This document shows positions 8,324 through 15,882 of a DNA stretch of 29,178 nt, piece after piece. Position 1 is the first letter of the stretch. Every line of letters starts with the position of its first letter. Made by a program: the position numbers and the translations under genes. The notes below the pieces were generated by a model. The model worked only from the letters and a program-made list of their open reading frames with translations, ran no database searches and was not told where the DNA came from. Origin of the DNA: Cellvibrio sp. (GTDB lineage: Bacteria > Pseudomonadota > Gammaproteobacteria > Pseudomonadales > Cellvibrionaceae); NCBI GenBank assembly GCA_021323495.1, contig JAJQJO010000009.1, forward strand, positions 1 to 29,178, in the 5' to 3' direction.

Positions 8324-8910
8324 TGCGTATCGATCTGAACGAAATCCAGCACTGGATCAAACAAGGTAGCCGTATTCTCGACTTGGGTTGTGGCGACGGC
8401 ACGCTGCTTAAATTTTTAATCGATACCAAACAGGTACAGGGTTATGGTTTGGAAATCGATGCGGCACAAATCAATACCTGTATCGATAAAGGCTTAAATG
8501 TAATCGAACAAAACCTTGATCGCGGCCTGGGTAATTTTGCCGATAAAAGTTTTGATACAGTGCTGATGACACAGGCGTTACAAACCCTGCATTTCCCCCA
8601 TTTGGTATTGGATGAAATGTTGCGGGTTGGAAAAGAATGCATAGTCACCTTCCCGAATTTTGGTCACTGGAAAGCGCGCTTCTATTTGGCGACCCGTGGC
8701 CGGATGCCAGTGTCAGATTTATTACCCTATGAATGGTACAACACACCCAATATTCATTTTTGCACATTTGATGATTTTGAGGTTCTATGCCATGAGCGTA
8801 ATATCAAAGTCATCAACCGACAGGTCGTAAATGAACAATCCGGCCAGACATTAAAAGATTTTATGCCCAATTTGTTTGGTGAAACGGCAATTTATCATTT
8901 AAGTAAATAA
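8323..8910 (+). CDS. metW: MetW methyltransferase-fold protein
   Basis: A 195-residue protein with a class I SAM-binding motif, LDLGCGDG (19-26), and the MetW-typical stretch TFPNFGHW. It starts at ATG 8323, overlapping the metX stop. MetW is almost always encoded next to metX and is needed for full MetX activity in some bacteria, probably as a partner subunit; a methyl transfer activity has not been shown to my knowledge. The tight coupling supports production of the two proteins in step. The length is normal for the family. Confidence 0.95.
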   Translation: MRIDLNEIQHWIKQGSRILDLGCGDGTLLKFLIDTKQVQGYGLEIDAAQINTCIDKGLNVIEQNLDRGLGNFADKSFDTVLMTQALQTLHFPHLVLDEMLRVGKECIVTFPNFGHWKARFYLATRGRMPVSDLLPYEWYNTPNIHFCTFDDFEVLCHERNIKVINRQVVNEQSGQTLKDFMPNLFGETAIYHLSK

Positions 8911-8970
8911 TGCACTGGATTATCCAATTGAATTTCATCAACCGCAGGAATGTGTTATGGGAGCGCTGTT

Positions 8971-9429
8971 ATGAAAAAGTTACTACAAGGTATTTTTTTA
9001 AGTCTAATCACCATTACAGTTCAAGCACAAATCGACCAGCCCAAAGAAATTAGCACCATCCAGAAATTTGGCGAGTACACTGTCCATTACAATGTATTTC
9101 ATAGCACGGATATTCCCGCGAAAGTGGCGGAAGCATACAAATTGGTGCGGGGTAAAGATCGTGCATTGGTGAATATCAGCCTCACCAAAACTGAAAAAGG
9201 CACTACCAGTTTAGGTTTGCCGGCGCTGGTAAGTGGCGCCAGCAAAAATTTAATGCAGCAACAACAGTCGTTGAAATTTCTCGAAATAAAAGAAGGCGAT
9301 GCGACCTACTATCTCGCTCCTTTTGTGTTTAATAACGAGGAAGTGTTGCATTTTGATATTCAGGTGAGTGCTGATGCAAATACAAAACCTATGAGGTTTA
9401 CGTTTAACCGCACGCTTTATACCGAGTAA
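8971..9429 (+). CDS. DUF4426 periplasmic protein
   Basis: A 152-residue protein starting at ATG 8971 behind GGGAG (8959-8963). Residues 1-20 form a signal peptide (KK, then a hydrophobic core, then VQAQ), so it is probably periplasmic. The remainder (FGEYTVHYNVFHSTDI near the start, FTFNRTLYTE at the end) matches the DUF4426 family, usually found between metW and rdgB in Pseudomonas and relatives. The function is unknown. The conserved place in the metX-metW-rdgB-hemW block suggests shared transcription more than a shared pathway. A strong terminator follows. Confidence 0.8.
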   Translation: MKKLLQGIFLSLITITVQAQIDQPKEISTIQKFGEYTVHYNVFHSTDIPAKVAEAYKLVRGKDRALVNISLTKTEKGTTSLGLPALVSGASKNLMQQQQSLKFLEIKEGDATYYLAPFVFNNEEVLHFDIQVSADANTKPMRFTFNRTLYTE

Positions 9430-9451
9430 AAGCTGAAGTGCTCTATTCAAT

Positions 9452-9473
9452 AAGGCGCCGATGGGCGCCTTTT
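9452..9473 (+). terminator. Rho-independent terminator after the DUF4426 gene
   Basis: AAGGCGCC (9452-9459) pairs perfectly with GGCGCCTT (9464-9471) around the loop GATG, with T residues at 9470-9473. It separates the metX-metW-DUF4426 unit from rdgB. Confidence 0.8.
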
Positions 9474-9502
9474 CTTTCGGTGAACCTTAGAATTAGTTTA
9501 TT

Positions 9503-10111
9503 ATGACGAAAAAAATTGTATTGGCGAGCGGCAATGCTGGTAAGTTGCGTGAATTCCAACAGTTACTAAGTAGTTGTGGTTTGGAGGTGGTCCCGCAATC
9601 AGAATTTTTTAGCGAAAGTGCCGAAGAAACTGGTTTAACGTTTGTTGAAAACGCCATTATCAAAGCACGCTATGCTTGTGTCAAAACAGGTCTGCCGGCT
9701 ATCGCCGACGATTCGGGTATTGAAGTTGATGTACTCAACGGTCGACCCGGGATTTATTCTGCTCGCTACGCTGGTGAAGGCGCAAAAGATGTCGATAACA
9801 ATGCAAAACTATTGCAGGAATTAAATGGCATTCCTATTGAAAAACGCACCGCCCGCTATCATGCCTTGTTGGCGTTTATGCGTCATGCAGAAGATCCAAC
9901 ACCGATTTTATGTCACGGAGTATGGGAAGGTGTAATTCTCACCGAGCCGCGTGGCGCAGGTGGTTTTGGTTACGATCCATTATTTTTTGTGCCTACGCAT
10001 AATTGCGCTTCTGCAGAGTTGGATAAAACAGAAAAAAATCGCATCAGCCATAGAGGCAAAGCGCTGCAGGAATTATTACAGAAATTATCTGCCTTGATTG
10101 GCAACCAGTAA
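9503..10111 (+). CDS. rdgB: XTP/dITP pyrophosphatase (RdgB/HAM1)
   Basis: A 202-residue cytosolic enzyme that hydrolyses dITP, XTP and related deaminated purine nucleotides to monophosphates, keeping them out of DNA and RNA. Family motifs are clear: SGNAGKLREF (9-18) for triphosphate binding, ADDSG (68-72) with the metal-binding acidic pair, GGFGYDP (153-159) for base recognition and SHRGKAL (182-188). The length matches E. coli RdgB. ATG 9503 is the only reasonable start, although the ribosome binding site is weak (TTAGAATTAG region). hemW begins 16 bp after the stop, and this pairing is standard in gammaproteobacteria. Confidence 0.96.
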   Translation: MTKKIVLASGNAGKLREFQQLLSSCGLEVVPQSEFFSESAEETGLTFVENAIIKARYACVKTGLPAIADDSGIEVDVLNGRPGIYSARYAGEGAKDVDNNAKLLQELNGIPIEKRTARYHALLAFMRHAEDPTPILCHGVWEGVILTEPRGAGGFGYDPLFFVPTHNCASAELDKTEKNRISHRGKALQELLQKLSALIGNQ

Positions 10112-10127
10112 AGTACCGGTAATTATA

Positions 10128-11333
10128 ATGTCCTCCCAATCCAGACTGGAATTGCCATCGCTATCACTGTACATCCACGTGCCCTGGTGCATTCGTAAAT
10201 GTCCTTACTGCGATTTTAATTCTCACCAGGCGAATGACGATATTCCTGAAGCGGAATATGTAAAAGCATTGCGTATGGATTTGCAGCAGGATCAACCGCT
10301 CGCACAGGGCCGTAAGCTCACCAGTATTTTTTTTGGGGGCGGTACACCGAGTATGCTATCGGCATGGGCAATTGGGCAGATATTACAAGATGCTGAAAAT
10401 ATTATCGGTTTTGAAAAAAATATCGAAATCACCCTCGAAGCAAACCCCGGCACGTTTGAGCAGGAAAAATTTTCCGCTTTCCGTACAGCGGGGGTAAATC
10501 GCTTATCTATCGGTATCCAGAGTTTTAATGACCAGCAATTACAATTGCTTGGCCGTGTGCACGGGCGCGATGAAGCTTTACGTGCGGTTGGTGTCGCGCG
10601 CATCGCCGGGTTCGACAATATCAATCTCGATTTAATGCATGGATTGCCGGAACAGTCTGTCGATGCTGCTAAAGCAGATCTGCAACAAGCGATTGACCTG
10701 GCGCCGGAACATCTTTCCTGGTACCAGCTCACCATTGAACAAAACACCGCATTTTATTCTGCGCCGCCAGTATTGCCCGAAGAAGAGACTCTTGCCGATA
10801 TCCAGGATGCGGGCATTGAATTGTTGGCGAAGGCCGGTTACGAGCAGTACGAAATTTCTGCCTATGCGCGCGCTGATAAACGCGCGCGCCATAATCTGAA
10901 CTATTGGGAATTTGGCGATTATTTGGGGATAGGTGCGGGCGCCCATGGCAAGATCAGTTTCCCGGTAGAAAATAAAATCCAGCGCCTGTGGAAAACGCGC
11001 CTGCCCAAACATTATCTGGGTGCAATCGCTTCACAAAAAATTTCCACCAATTTAAATGGCCATCAAAATGTATTTGGTGGCGGCAGCGATCTATTATTGC
11101 CCGAGGCGTTGCCCTTGGAATTTATGATGAATGCCTTGCGTTTGAATCAGGGTGTTCCGCAGGGATATTTTTCTGGACGCACTGGCCATGAATGGCAGTT
11201 AGTGGAAGGCTCCTGGCAAGCATTGGCTCGCCAGGGTCTGGTGGAAATTGATCGCGATTATTTGCGTCCCACCGCTTTGGGACGGCGGTTTCTCAATCGT
11301 GTATTGCAGGAATTTATGGTGGATAAGCGATAA
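10128..11333 (+). CDS. hemW: HemW radical-SAM heme chaperone (CPO-like)
   Basis: A 401-residue radical SAM protein. The start is placed at ATG 10128, because the longer in-frame TTG start at 10098 would overlap rdgB and add residues not seen in the family. C21, C25 and C28 in CIRKCPYCDF hold the 4Fe-4S cluster, followed by FFGGGTPS (68-75) and the RHNLNYWEF motif in the C-terminal half. HemW proteins bind heme and deliver it to target proteins; they were once misnamed as oxygen-independent coproporphyrinogen oxidase, and RHNxxYW instead of the HemN signature supports HemW. It is adjacent to rdgB as in many relatives. Confidence 0.95.
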   Translation: MSSQSRLELPSLSLYIHVPWCIRKCPYCDFNSHQANDDIPEAEYVKALRMDLQQDQPLAQGRKLTSIFFGGGTPSMLSAWAIGQILQDAENIIGFEKNIEITLEANPGTFEQEKFSAFRTAGVNRLSIGIQSFNDQQLQLLGRVHGRDEALRAVGVARIAGFDNINLDLMHGLPEQSVDAAKADLQQAIDLAPEHLSWYQLTIEQNTAFYSAPPVLPEEETLADIQDAGIELLAKAGYEQYEISAYARADKRARHNLNYWEFGDYLGIGAGAHGKISFPVENKIQRLWKTRLPKHYLGAIASQKISTNLNGHQNVFGGGSDLLLPEALPLEFMMNALRLNQGVPQGYFSGRTGHEWQLVEGSWQALARQGLVEIDRDYLRPTALGRRFLNRVLQEFMVDKR

Positions 11334-11466
11334 GACAGGGGTGTCCATCACCCTATGGTTTAAAGGGAGTCGCAGTATCTGGGTAATATTGGGTAAAAAA
11401 GATTGTGCTTGGCGGGAATCAGCGTAATTTTCCGTTATCCAAACGCAAAAAGAGAGAGAAGTAACT

Positions 11467-11883
11467 ATGACGACGACTCGCCGCGAATTTTTAACTGCCA
11501 GCGCTATCGCCGGAGCGGCGCTGGCATCATCCAGTGCACTGGCCGCATCAACTACAGCGACTAATCCTATGCCTAAATTACTCCACCATGTTTTTTTCTG
11601 GCTAAAAAATCCCGATTCAAATACAGATCGTGCCAAATTAATCGCCGGGGTTAAATCCCTCGCCGCAATTGAAACAGTGCGCAGCATCCATGTTGGTGTG
11701 CCTGCCTCCACCGAAAAGCGGGAGGTAGTGGATAATTCATACCATGTTTCTGAATTGCTGGGTTTTGACGATGTAGCGGGGCAGGATGCTTATCAAGTGC
11801 ATCCGCTGCATAAAAAATTTGTCGATGAACATCAGCATCTGTGGAGCAAAGTGGTAGTTTACGATGCACTCTCGGTTGAATAA
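11467..11883 (+). CDS. Tat-exported Dabb (stress-responsive A/B barrel) domain protein
   Basis: A 138-residue protein with a twin-arginine signal: R5-R6 in TTRREFL, then an Ala-rich hydrophobic stretch ending near ALAA (about residue 26). The mature part begins KLLHHVFFWLKNPDS and contains GVPAST and YHVSELLGFDD, typical of the small dimeric Dabb ferredoxin-like fold. Dabb proteins include stress proteins and small cyclases or decarboxylases, and I cannot assign a reaction. Export by Tat suggests folding or cofactor loading in the cytoplasm. ATG 11467 follows AGAGAGAGAAG. It ends at a bidirectional terminator shared with crc. Confidence 0.8.
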   Translation: MTTTRREFLTASAIAGAALASSSALAASTTATNPMPKLLHHVFFWLKNPDSNTDRAKLIAGVKSLAAIETVRSIHVGVPASTEKREVVDNSYHVSELLGFDDVAGQDAYQVHPLHKKFVDEHQHLWSKVVVYDALSVE

Positions 11884-11894
11884 TTGTCGGTGAC

Positions 11895-11932
11895 AAAAAA
11901 GCCCGCTGCAAATCACTGCAGCGGGCTTTTTT
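11895..11932. terminator. Bidirectional terminator between the Dabb gene and crc
   Basis: GCCCGCTGCA (11901-11910) pairs perfectly with TGCAGCGGGC (11917-11926) around a 6-nt loop, flanked by A6 on the left and T6 on the right. It therefore works in both directions for the convergent genes. Confidence 0.88.
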
Positions 11933-11949
11933 ATATCGAAAGGGATTGC

Positions 11950-12720
11950 TTAGAGCTCTATATCGTAATCAATGATAACCGGCATATGACTGGAGAATTG
12001 CTGGGTTTTGTAGATTGTGGCGTATTCAACCTTAGGGCCGAGGCTATTGGAGACGACCTGAAAATCAGTGCGCCAGCCATCGCCATCATCTTTCAGGCCC
12101 TTAGGCCACCAGCTGTATTCGTCGCCATCTTTATTGACTTTGCGGAAGGCATCTACATAACCAATTTGGTTAAACAACTGGCTCAACCATTGGCGTTCGT
12201 GGGGTAAAAATCCGGAATTATGTTGGTTGGCGGTGCTGTTGCTCACATCTTTAGGTGTGTGGGCCATTTGCCAATTGCCACAGAAAATATATTCCCGACG
12301 TTTGCGGGTGATTTTGTCCAGATGTGCCTGGAAGTCATCGAAGAACTTGATTTTAACTTCCTGGGATTCCATCTCGGAACTGGCACTGGGGGCAAGTAAT
12401 GAGCCGATACTTAATTGCTCGAAATCCACCTGCAAGTAACGGCCTTCCATATCAACACCCGAAGCGAAACCCAAACCATAAATAAGGGCTTTAGGTTGCA
12501 AACGGGTATAAATGGCAACGCCATTGTAGTGTTTGGTACCTGAATCGAAAAAATAGGTGTGGTAACCCTTGAGTTCGAACTCGGGTTTTTCCAGCTCACG
12601 CTCTAATGCGCGGAGATCCTGCAAGCAGATAAAATCTGCATCTTGATTCGCGAGCCAAGTGTATAGGCCGCGTTGCGCCGCCTGAAAAATACCATCGACG
12701 CTAAGACTGATAACTCTCAT
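11950..12720 (-). CDS. crc: Crc catabolite repression control protein (degenerate exonuclease III fold)
   Basis: A 256-residue member of the exonuclease III / endonuclease-phosphatase fold. It is recognised as Crc by RLQPKA, KRREYIFCGN, GFLPHERQW and YVDAFR, and by its divergent position next to pyrE as in Pseudomonas. The nuclease active site is degraded: CLQD (D35) in place of the LQE glutamate, GNWQ (148-151) in place of GDxN, and SSHMP (243-247) in place of SDHxP. That fits Crc, which is not a nuclease but assists Hfq in repressing translation of A-rich mRNA targets while preferred carbon sources are present. The start is ATG at 12720. A minus-strand TATGAT at 12752-12747 is a plausible -10. 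Confidence 0.9.
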   Translation of the reverse strand: MRVISLSVDGIFQAAQRGLYTWLANQDADFICLQDLRALERELEKPEFELKGYHTYFFDSGTKHYNGVAIYTRLQPKALIYGLGFASGVDMEGRYLQVDFEQLSIGSLLAPSASSEMESQEVKIKFFDDFQAHLDKITRKRREYIFCGNWQMAHTPKDVSNSTANQHNSGFLPHERQWLSQLFNQIGYVDAFRKVNKDGDEYSWWPKGLKDDGDGWRTDFQVVSNSLGPKVEYATIYKTQQFSSHMPVIIDYDIEL

Positions 12721-12932
12721 GTTAGCCCCTTGATTACGGACTGTGTATCATACCCGAGCTTTGTGTGATTGTGTTACCGCCAACACGGGGTTTTTTATGG
12801 TAGACGTTACGAATTTTCACATCCTTACATTTGAATAGCTGCTGTAGCTCAAATGCGGGTCTGGCTCATGGGCAAGACCTCGTTGTATTTATTATCGTCA
12901 TTTCAAACTTAGTTCATAGTTGGAACCTTTGC
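12721..12932. promoter_or_regulatory. crc/pyrE divergent intergenic region with hairpins
   Basis: This 212-bp region must hold promoters for both genes. TATGAT at 12752-12747 on the minus strand is a candidate crc -10. On the + strand GTGTT (12771-12775) pairs with AACAC (12782-12786) and is followed by G4 and T6 (12791-12796), a short terminator-like element facing pyrE. Further on, GGTCT/AGACC and ATTTGA/TCAAAT pairs could form hairpins in the pyrE leader. I see no convincing pyrE promoter and no gene here. Confidence 0.4.
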
Positions 12933-13583
12933 ATGGAAAAATACCAATTTGATTTTATTCAGCTGGCTATCAGGCATCAGGCACTATGCTTTGGTGAGTT
13001 TTTGCTCAAGTCAGGCCGCACCAGCCCTTACTTTTTTAATGCAGGGCGGTTCCAGACAGGGCAGGCATTAGCTGAATTGGGCCGTTATTATGCGGCGGCT
13101 ATCACTGCATCTGGCGTGGAATTCGATATAGTGTTCGGCCCGGCCTATAAAGGAATTCCGTTGGCCGCTACCACTGCAATTGCTTTGGCTGATTATCACC
13201 AGCGCGACTTGCCTTATTGTTACAACCGTAAAGAAGCAAAAGATCACGGTGAAGGCGGGACTCTGGTAGGTGCTCCATTGCAGGGAAAAGTGTTGATTGT
13301 GGATGATGTGATTACTGCGGGCACGGCTGTGCGTGAAGTTATGGGAATTATTGATGCGGCGGGTGCTAAACCTGCAGCTGTATTAATTGGTTTGAATCGG
13401 CAAGAAAAAGGTCAGGGACAAGTATCGGCTATCCAGGAAGTGGAGCAGACCTTTGGCATTCCGGTTATCAGTATTATCAACTTGAATCACATCATTGATT
13501 ATCTTGAAAACCAAAGTGGACAAGAATCGATGGTGGGTAAAATCAAAACATATCGCGCAACCTACGGCGTAGACCTGGCGTGA
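12933..13583 (+). CDS. pyrE: Orotate phosphoribosyltransferase (PyrE)
   Basis: A 216-residue enzyme transferring phosphoribose from PRPP to orotate, giving OMP in pyrimidine synthesis. VLIVDDVITAGTA (120-132) is the PRPP-binding motif, RKEAKDHGEGG (99-109) the flexible catalytic loop and FGPAYKGIPLA (69-78) a substrate segment. ATG 12933 matches the usual N terminus (MEKYQFDFI); the in-frame extension back to 12831 is noncoding leader. The length is as in Pseudomonas and E. coli. A ribosome binding site is only weakly visible (TTGGAAC). The divergent crc neighbour is the conserved arrangement in Pseudomonas. Confidence 0.96.
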   Translation: MEKYQFDFIQLAIRHQALCFGEFLLKSGRTSPYFFNAGRFQTGQALAELGRYYAAAITASGVEFDIVFGPAYKGIPLAATTAIALADYHQRDLPYCYNRKEAKDHGEGGTLVGAPLQGKVLIVDDVITAGTAVREVMGIIDAAGAKPAAVLIGLNRQEKGQGQVSAIQEVEQTFGIPVISIINLNHIIDYLENQSGQESMVGKIKTYRATYGVDLA

Positions 13584-13606
13584 CAAGAGAGAGGTGATCG
13601 ATCCAG

Positions 13607-14215
13607 ATGCGCAGCTTGTTATTAGTATTGATCACTTGTAGTGCTCTGTTGCTGAGTGGCTGGCTTGCCGCACAAAATACGGCGGCCGGAAAAGTGGTTT
13701 ATCGCTATAAAAACAAGGAGGGCGTTACGGTATTGGATAGCACCATTCCACCGCAGTATGTCAATAATGGATATGAAATTATGTCGCTCAGCGGCAAGGT
13801 ACTTAAGGTGGTAGCACCTGTAGTACAAGGCGCTGAAGGGGAGCGTTTGCAGCGTGAAAAGTTGCAGCGTGAGGAGCGCGAGCGGGACGATATCCAATTG
13901 CGTCGCAGCTACAGTAATGTTACCGATATAGATGCAGCGAAAACCCGCAACCTGGAAAGTTTGCGCGGCAACATTAGCATTTTGGAGGCGAACCTCGCCT
14001 CTGCCCGAACACGCTTGCAAAGCTATCAAAAGCAAGCAGCGGCGATTGAGCGCACCGGTCGCGCGCTACCGGAAGACCTGCTGAAAAACATCAACAGCTT
14101 GGGACAGGAAGAAAAAGATATCCAGCTGCAGATTCAACAGCGAGAGGAAGAATATAAGGCGGTCGCGAAAAAATTTGAGGAGGATCGCAAGCGGTTTGTA
14201 GAAATCTCCAAATAG
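13607..14215 (+). CDS. DUF4124-domain exported coiled-coil protein
   Basis: A 202-residue protein with a signal peptide (residues 1 to about 22, ending WLAAQ), a DUF4124-like segment (about 28-60: VVYRYKNKEGVTVLDSTIPP), then a long charged helix (about 75-200) with heptad-like Leu/Ile spacing, interpreted as coiled coil. It is probably periplasmic. DUF4124 proteins have no assigned reaction; some relatives carry peptidoglycan-hydrolase domains, but none is visible here. It lies 23 bp after pyrE behind GAGAGGTGAT and may be co-transcribed. It ends at a strong bidirectional terminator. Confidence 0.75.
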   Translation: MRSLLLVLITCSALLLSGWLAAQNTAAGKVVYRYKNKEGVTVLDSTIPPQYVNNGYEIMSLSGKVLKVVAPVVQGAEGERLQREKLQREERERDDIQLRRSYSNVTDIDAAKTRNLESLRGNISILEANLASARTRLQSYQKQAAAIERTGRALPEDLLKNINSLGQEEKDIQLQIQQREEEYKAVAKKFEEDRKRFVEISK

Positions 14216-14227
14216 CGATGAGTTTTG

Positions 14228-14269
14228 TAGTCATAAAAAAACCGGCTAATGCCGGTTTTTTTATGACTA
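14228..14269. terminator. Strong bidirectional terminator (19-bp perfect stem)
   Basis: TAGTCAT-A6-ACCGGC (14228-14246) is perfectly complementary to GCCGGT-T6-ATGACTA (14251-14269) around a TAAT loop. It serves the convergent DUF4124 and slmA genes. Confidence 0.9.
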
Positions 14270-14286
14270 AAATTTTTCTTTCGATA

Positions 14287-14886
14287 TCATTTTGCTACCA
14301 AAAAACCCTGCGCGATTAATTGCCATTGTTCTTGCCAATATTCAGTGGGAGGACGACGAAATTCCGTGCGGACAAACTCGGTAATACGGCCATCGACCAA
14401 GGCAATTAATAAATTGGCAGCGGCGGCAACAGGCAATTGTGGATGCAACCCCTCGCGTAATTCAGCTTCGCGTAAAACTTGTTTTAACTGGGTTTCTATG
14501 CGATCAAAGAATTGTGCAATGCGTACGCGCAGCCGCTCGGTTTCACCGGTGAGCGCATCTCCGGTAAGTAAACGGGTCAAGCCTGGATTACGTTCGGCAA
14601 AGGTGAGCAATAAAGAGAGAATTTTTTCGCAACGTTTCAGCGCCGTTTTTTCTTCGGCCAGAATCAATGTAACGCGCGAGAAAATAGTTTCTTCAATAAA
14701 TTCAATCAAACCCTCAAACATCTTGGATTTGCTGGGAAAATGACGATAGAGTGCGGCTTCCGACACACCCACTTCTTTTGCCAGCGCGGCAGTGGTAATG
14801 CGTTCGCCCGGGCTGGCTTCCAGCATGCGCGCCAGACATTCAAGAATTTGTTGGCGGCGCGGGGTTTTGTTTGGGGATTTAATCAT
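14287..14886 (-). CDS. slmA: Nucleoid occlusion factor SlmA (TetR family)
   Basis: A 199-residue TetR-type DNA-binding protein. ATG 14886 is chosen because GGAG sits 5 nt before it; an in-frame TTG at 14901 is less likely. The N-terminal helix-turn-helix covers about residues 28-52 (ITTAALAKEVGVSEAALYRHFPSK region), and the rest is the all-helical dimerisation domain with AERNPGLTRLLTGDAL and LLIALVDGRITEFVR, which are SlmA hallmarks. SlmA bound to its chromosomal sites blocks FtsZ assembly over the nucleoid. It is the last gene of the coaBC-algC-argB-slmA unit, 81 bp after argB. I found no obvious SlmA site (GTGAGTACTCAC type) in the window. Confidence 0.93.
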   Translation of the reverse strand: MIKSPNKTPRRQQILECLARMLEASPGERITTAALAKEVGVSEAALYRHFPSKSKMFEGLIEFIEETIFSRVTLILAEEKTALKRCEKILSLLLTFAERNPGLTRLLTGDALTGETERLRVRIAQFFDRIETQLKQVLREAELREGLHPQLPVAAAANLLIALVDGRITEFVRTEFRRPPTEYWQEQWQLIAQGFLVAK

Positions 14887-14967
14887 AATGACTCCGTTCA
14901 AAGCGATTCCATTCGAAAATCGCGCACCTTTTATGCAGGTAAATATAAATGGCGCGCGCCTAAAAAA

Positions 14968-15876
14968 TCAGATATTACGGGCTTTATTAGTAATCAATGT
15001 ACCCACACCGGCGTCGGTAAAAATTTCTAACAACACTGCATGATCAACGCGTCCATCGATAATATGAGCACTGGTAACCCCGGCCTTTACCGCATCGAGT
15101 GCGCAGGCAATCTTGGGCAACATACCGCCGTAAATTGTGCCGTCGGCAATTAAACCATCAACTTGTTCAGTGCTGAGGCCGGTTAATACATTGCCTTGTT
15201 TATCTTGCAGTCCGGATACATTGGTGAGCAGCATTAATTTTTCGGCGCGCAAAAATTCAGCGATTTTTCCAGCAACCAAATCGGCATTGATGTTGTAAGA
15301 CGCTCCATCTTCACCCACACCAATAGGTGCAATTACCGGAATAAAATCGCTGTTAATCAACATGTCGATAACGGAGGTGTTTACATTTTTTACTTCGCCA
15401 ACATGACCTATATCGAGAATTTCCGGGGCAAGCATATCCGGGGTTTTGTGGGTGACGGTTAATTTTCTTGCCTGGATCAATTTACCATCTTTACCGGTCA
15501 AGCCAATTGCCTGGCCACCATTGCGATTGATCAGGCTGACGATCTGTTTATTGACAGTACCACCCAATACCATTTCCACTACATCCATAGTCGCGCTATC
15601 AGTGACGCGCATACCGTTGATAAATTCGGATTTGATATTCAGTTTTTCCAGCAGGCTGCCGATTTGCGGACCGCCGCCATGCACTACCACCGGGTTCATG
15701 CCAACCAGTTTCATCAAAACGATATCGCGCGCAAAACTGTTTTGCAGTTCTTCGCCCTCCATCGCGTTGCCGCCAAATTTGACGACGACAGTTTTGCCGG
15801 TAAAGCGTTGGATGTAGGGCAGGGCTTCGGTTAATACGTTGGCGATATTCATCGCTGATTCGCGGTTCAGAGACAT
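14968..15876 (-). CDS. argB: Acetylglutamate kinase (ArgB)
   Basis: A 302-residue kinase that phosphorylates N-acetylglutamate, the second step of arginine synthesis. KFGGNAM near residue 33 binds the ATP phosphates and VVVHGGGPQIG binds substrate; GEDGASYNINADLVAGKIAEF carries the Lys/Asp region. The N-terminal helix (MNIANVLTEALPYIQRF) before the kinase fold is typical of the hexameric, arginine-inhibited form known from Pseudomonas, so feedback control is likely. The start is ATG 15876; an internal ATG eight codons on is possible. Only 6 bp separate it from algC, indicating one transcript. Confidence 0.96.
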   Translation of the reverse strand: MSLNRESAMNIANVLTEALPYIQRFTGKTVVVKFGGNAMEGEELQNSFARDIVLMKLVGMNPVVVHGGGPQIGSLLEKLNIKSEFINGMRVTDSATMDVVEMVLGGTVNKQIVSLINRNGGQAIGLTGKDGKLIQARKLTVTHKTPDMLAPEILDIGHVGEVKNVNTSVIDMLINSDFIPVIAPIGVGEDGASYNINADLVAGKIAEFLRAEKLMLLTNVSGLQDKQGNVLTGLSTEQVDGLIADGTIYGGMLPKIACALDAVKAGVTSAHIIDGRVDHAVLLEIFTDAGVGTLITNKARNI

Positions 15877-15882
15877 AACAAA

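Noticed and set aside
10098..10127. N-terminal extension of hemW from a TTG inside rdgB
   Set aside because: The ATG at 10128 gives the usual HemW N terminus, and the extension has no conserved residues.
11338..11354. Hairpin GGGTG/CACCC after hemW as a terminator
   Set aside because: The stem is only 5 bp and no U tract follows.
11950..12720. Exonuclease III (XthA) as the name for the minus-strand gene
   Set aside because: The catalytic Glu, GDxN and SDH residues are replaced, and the gene is next to pyrE as crc is in Pseudomonas.
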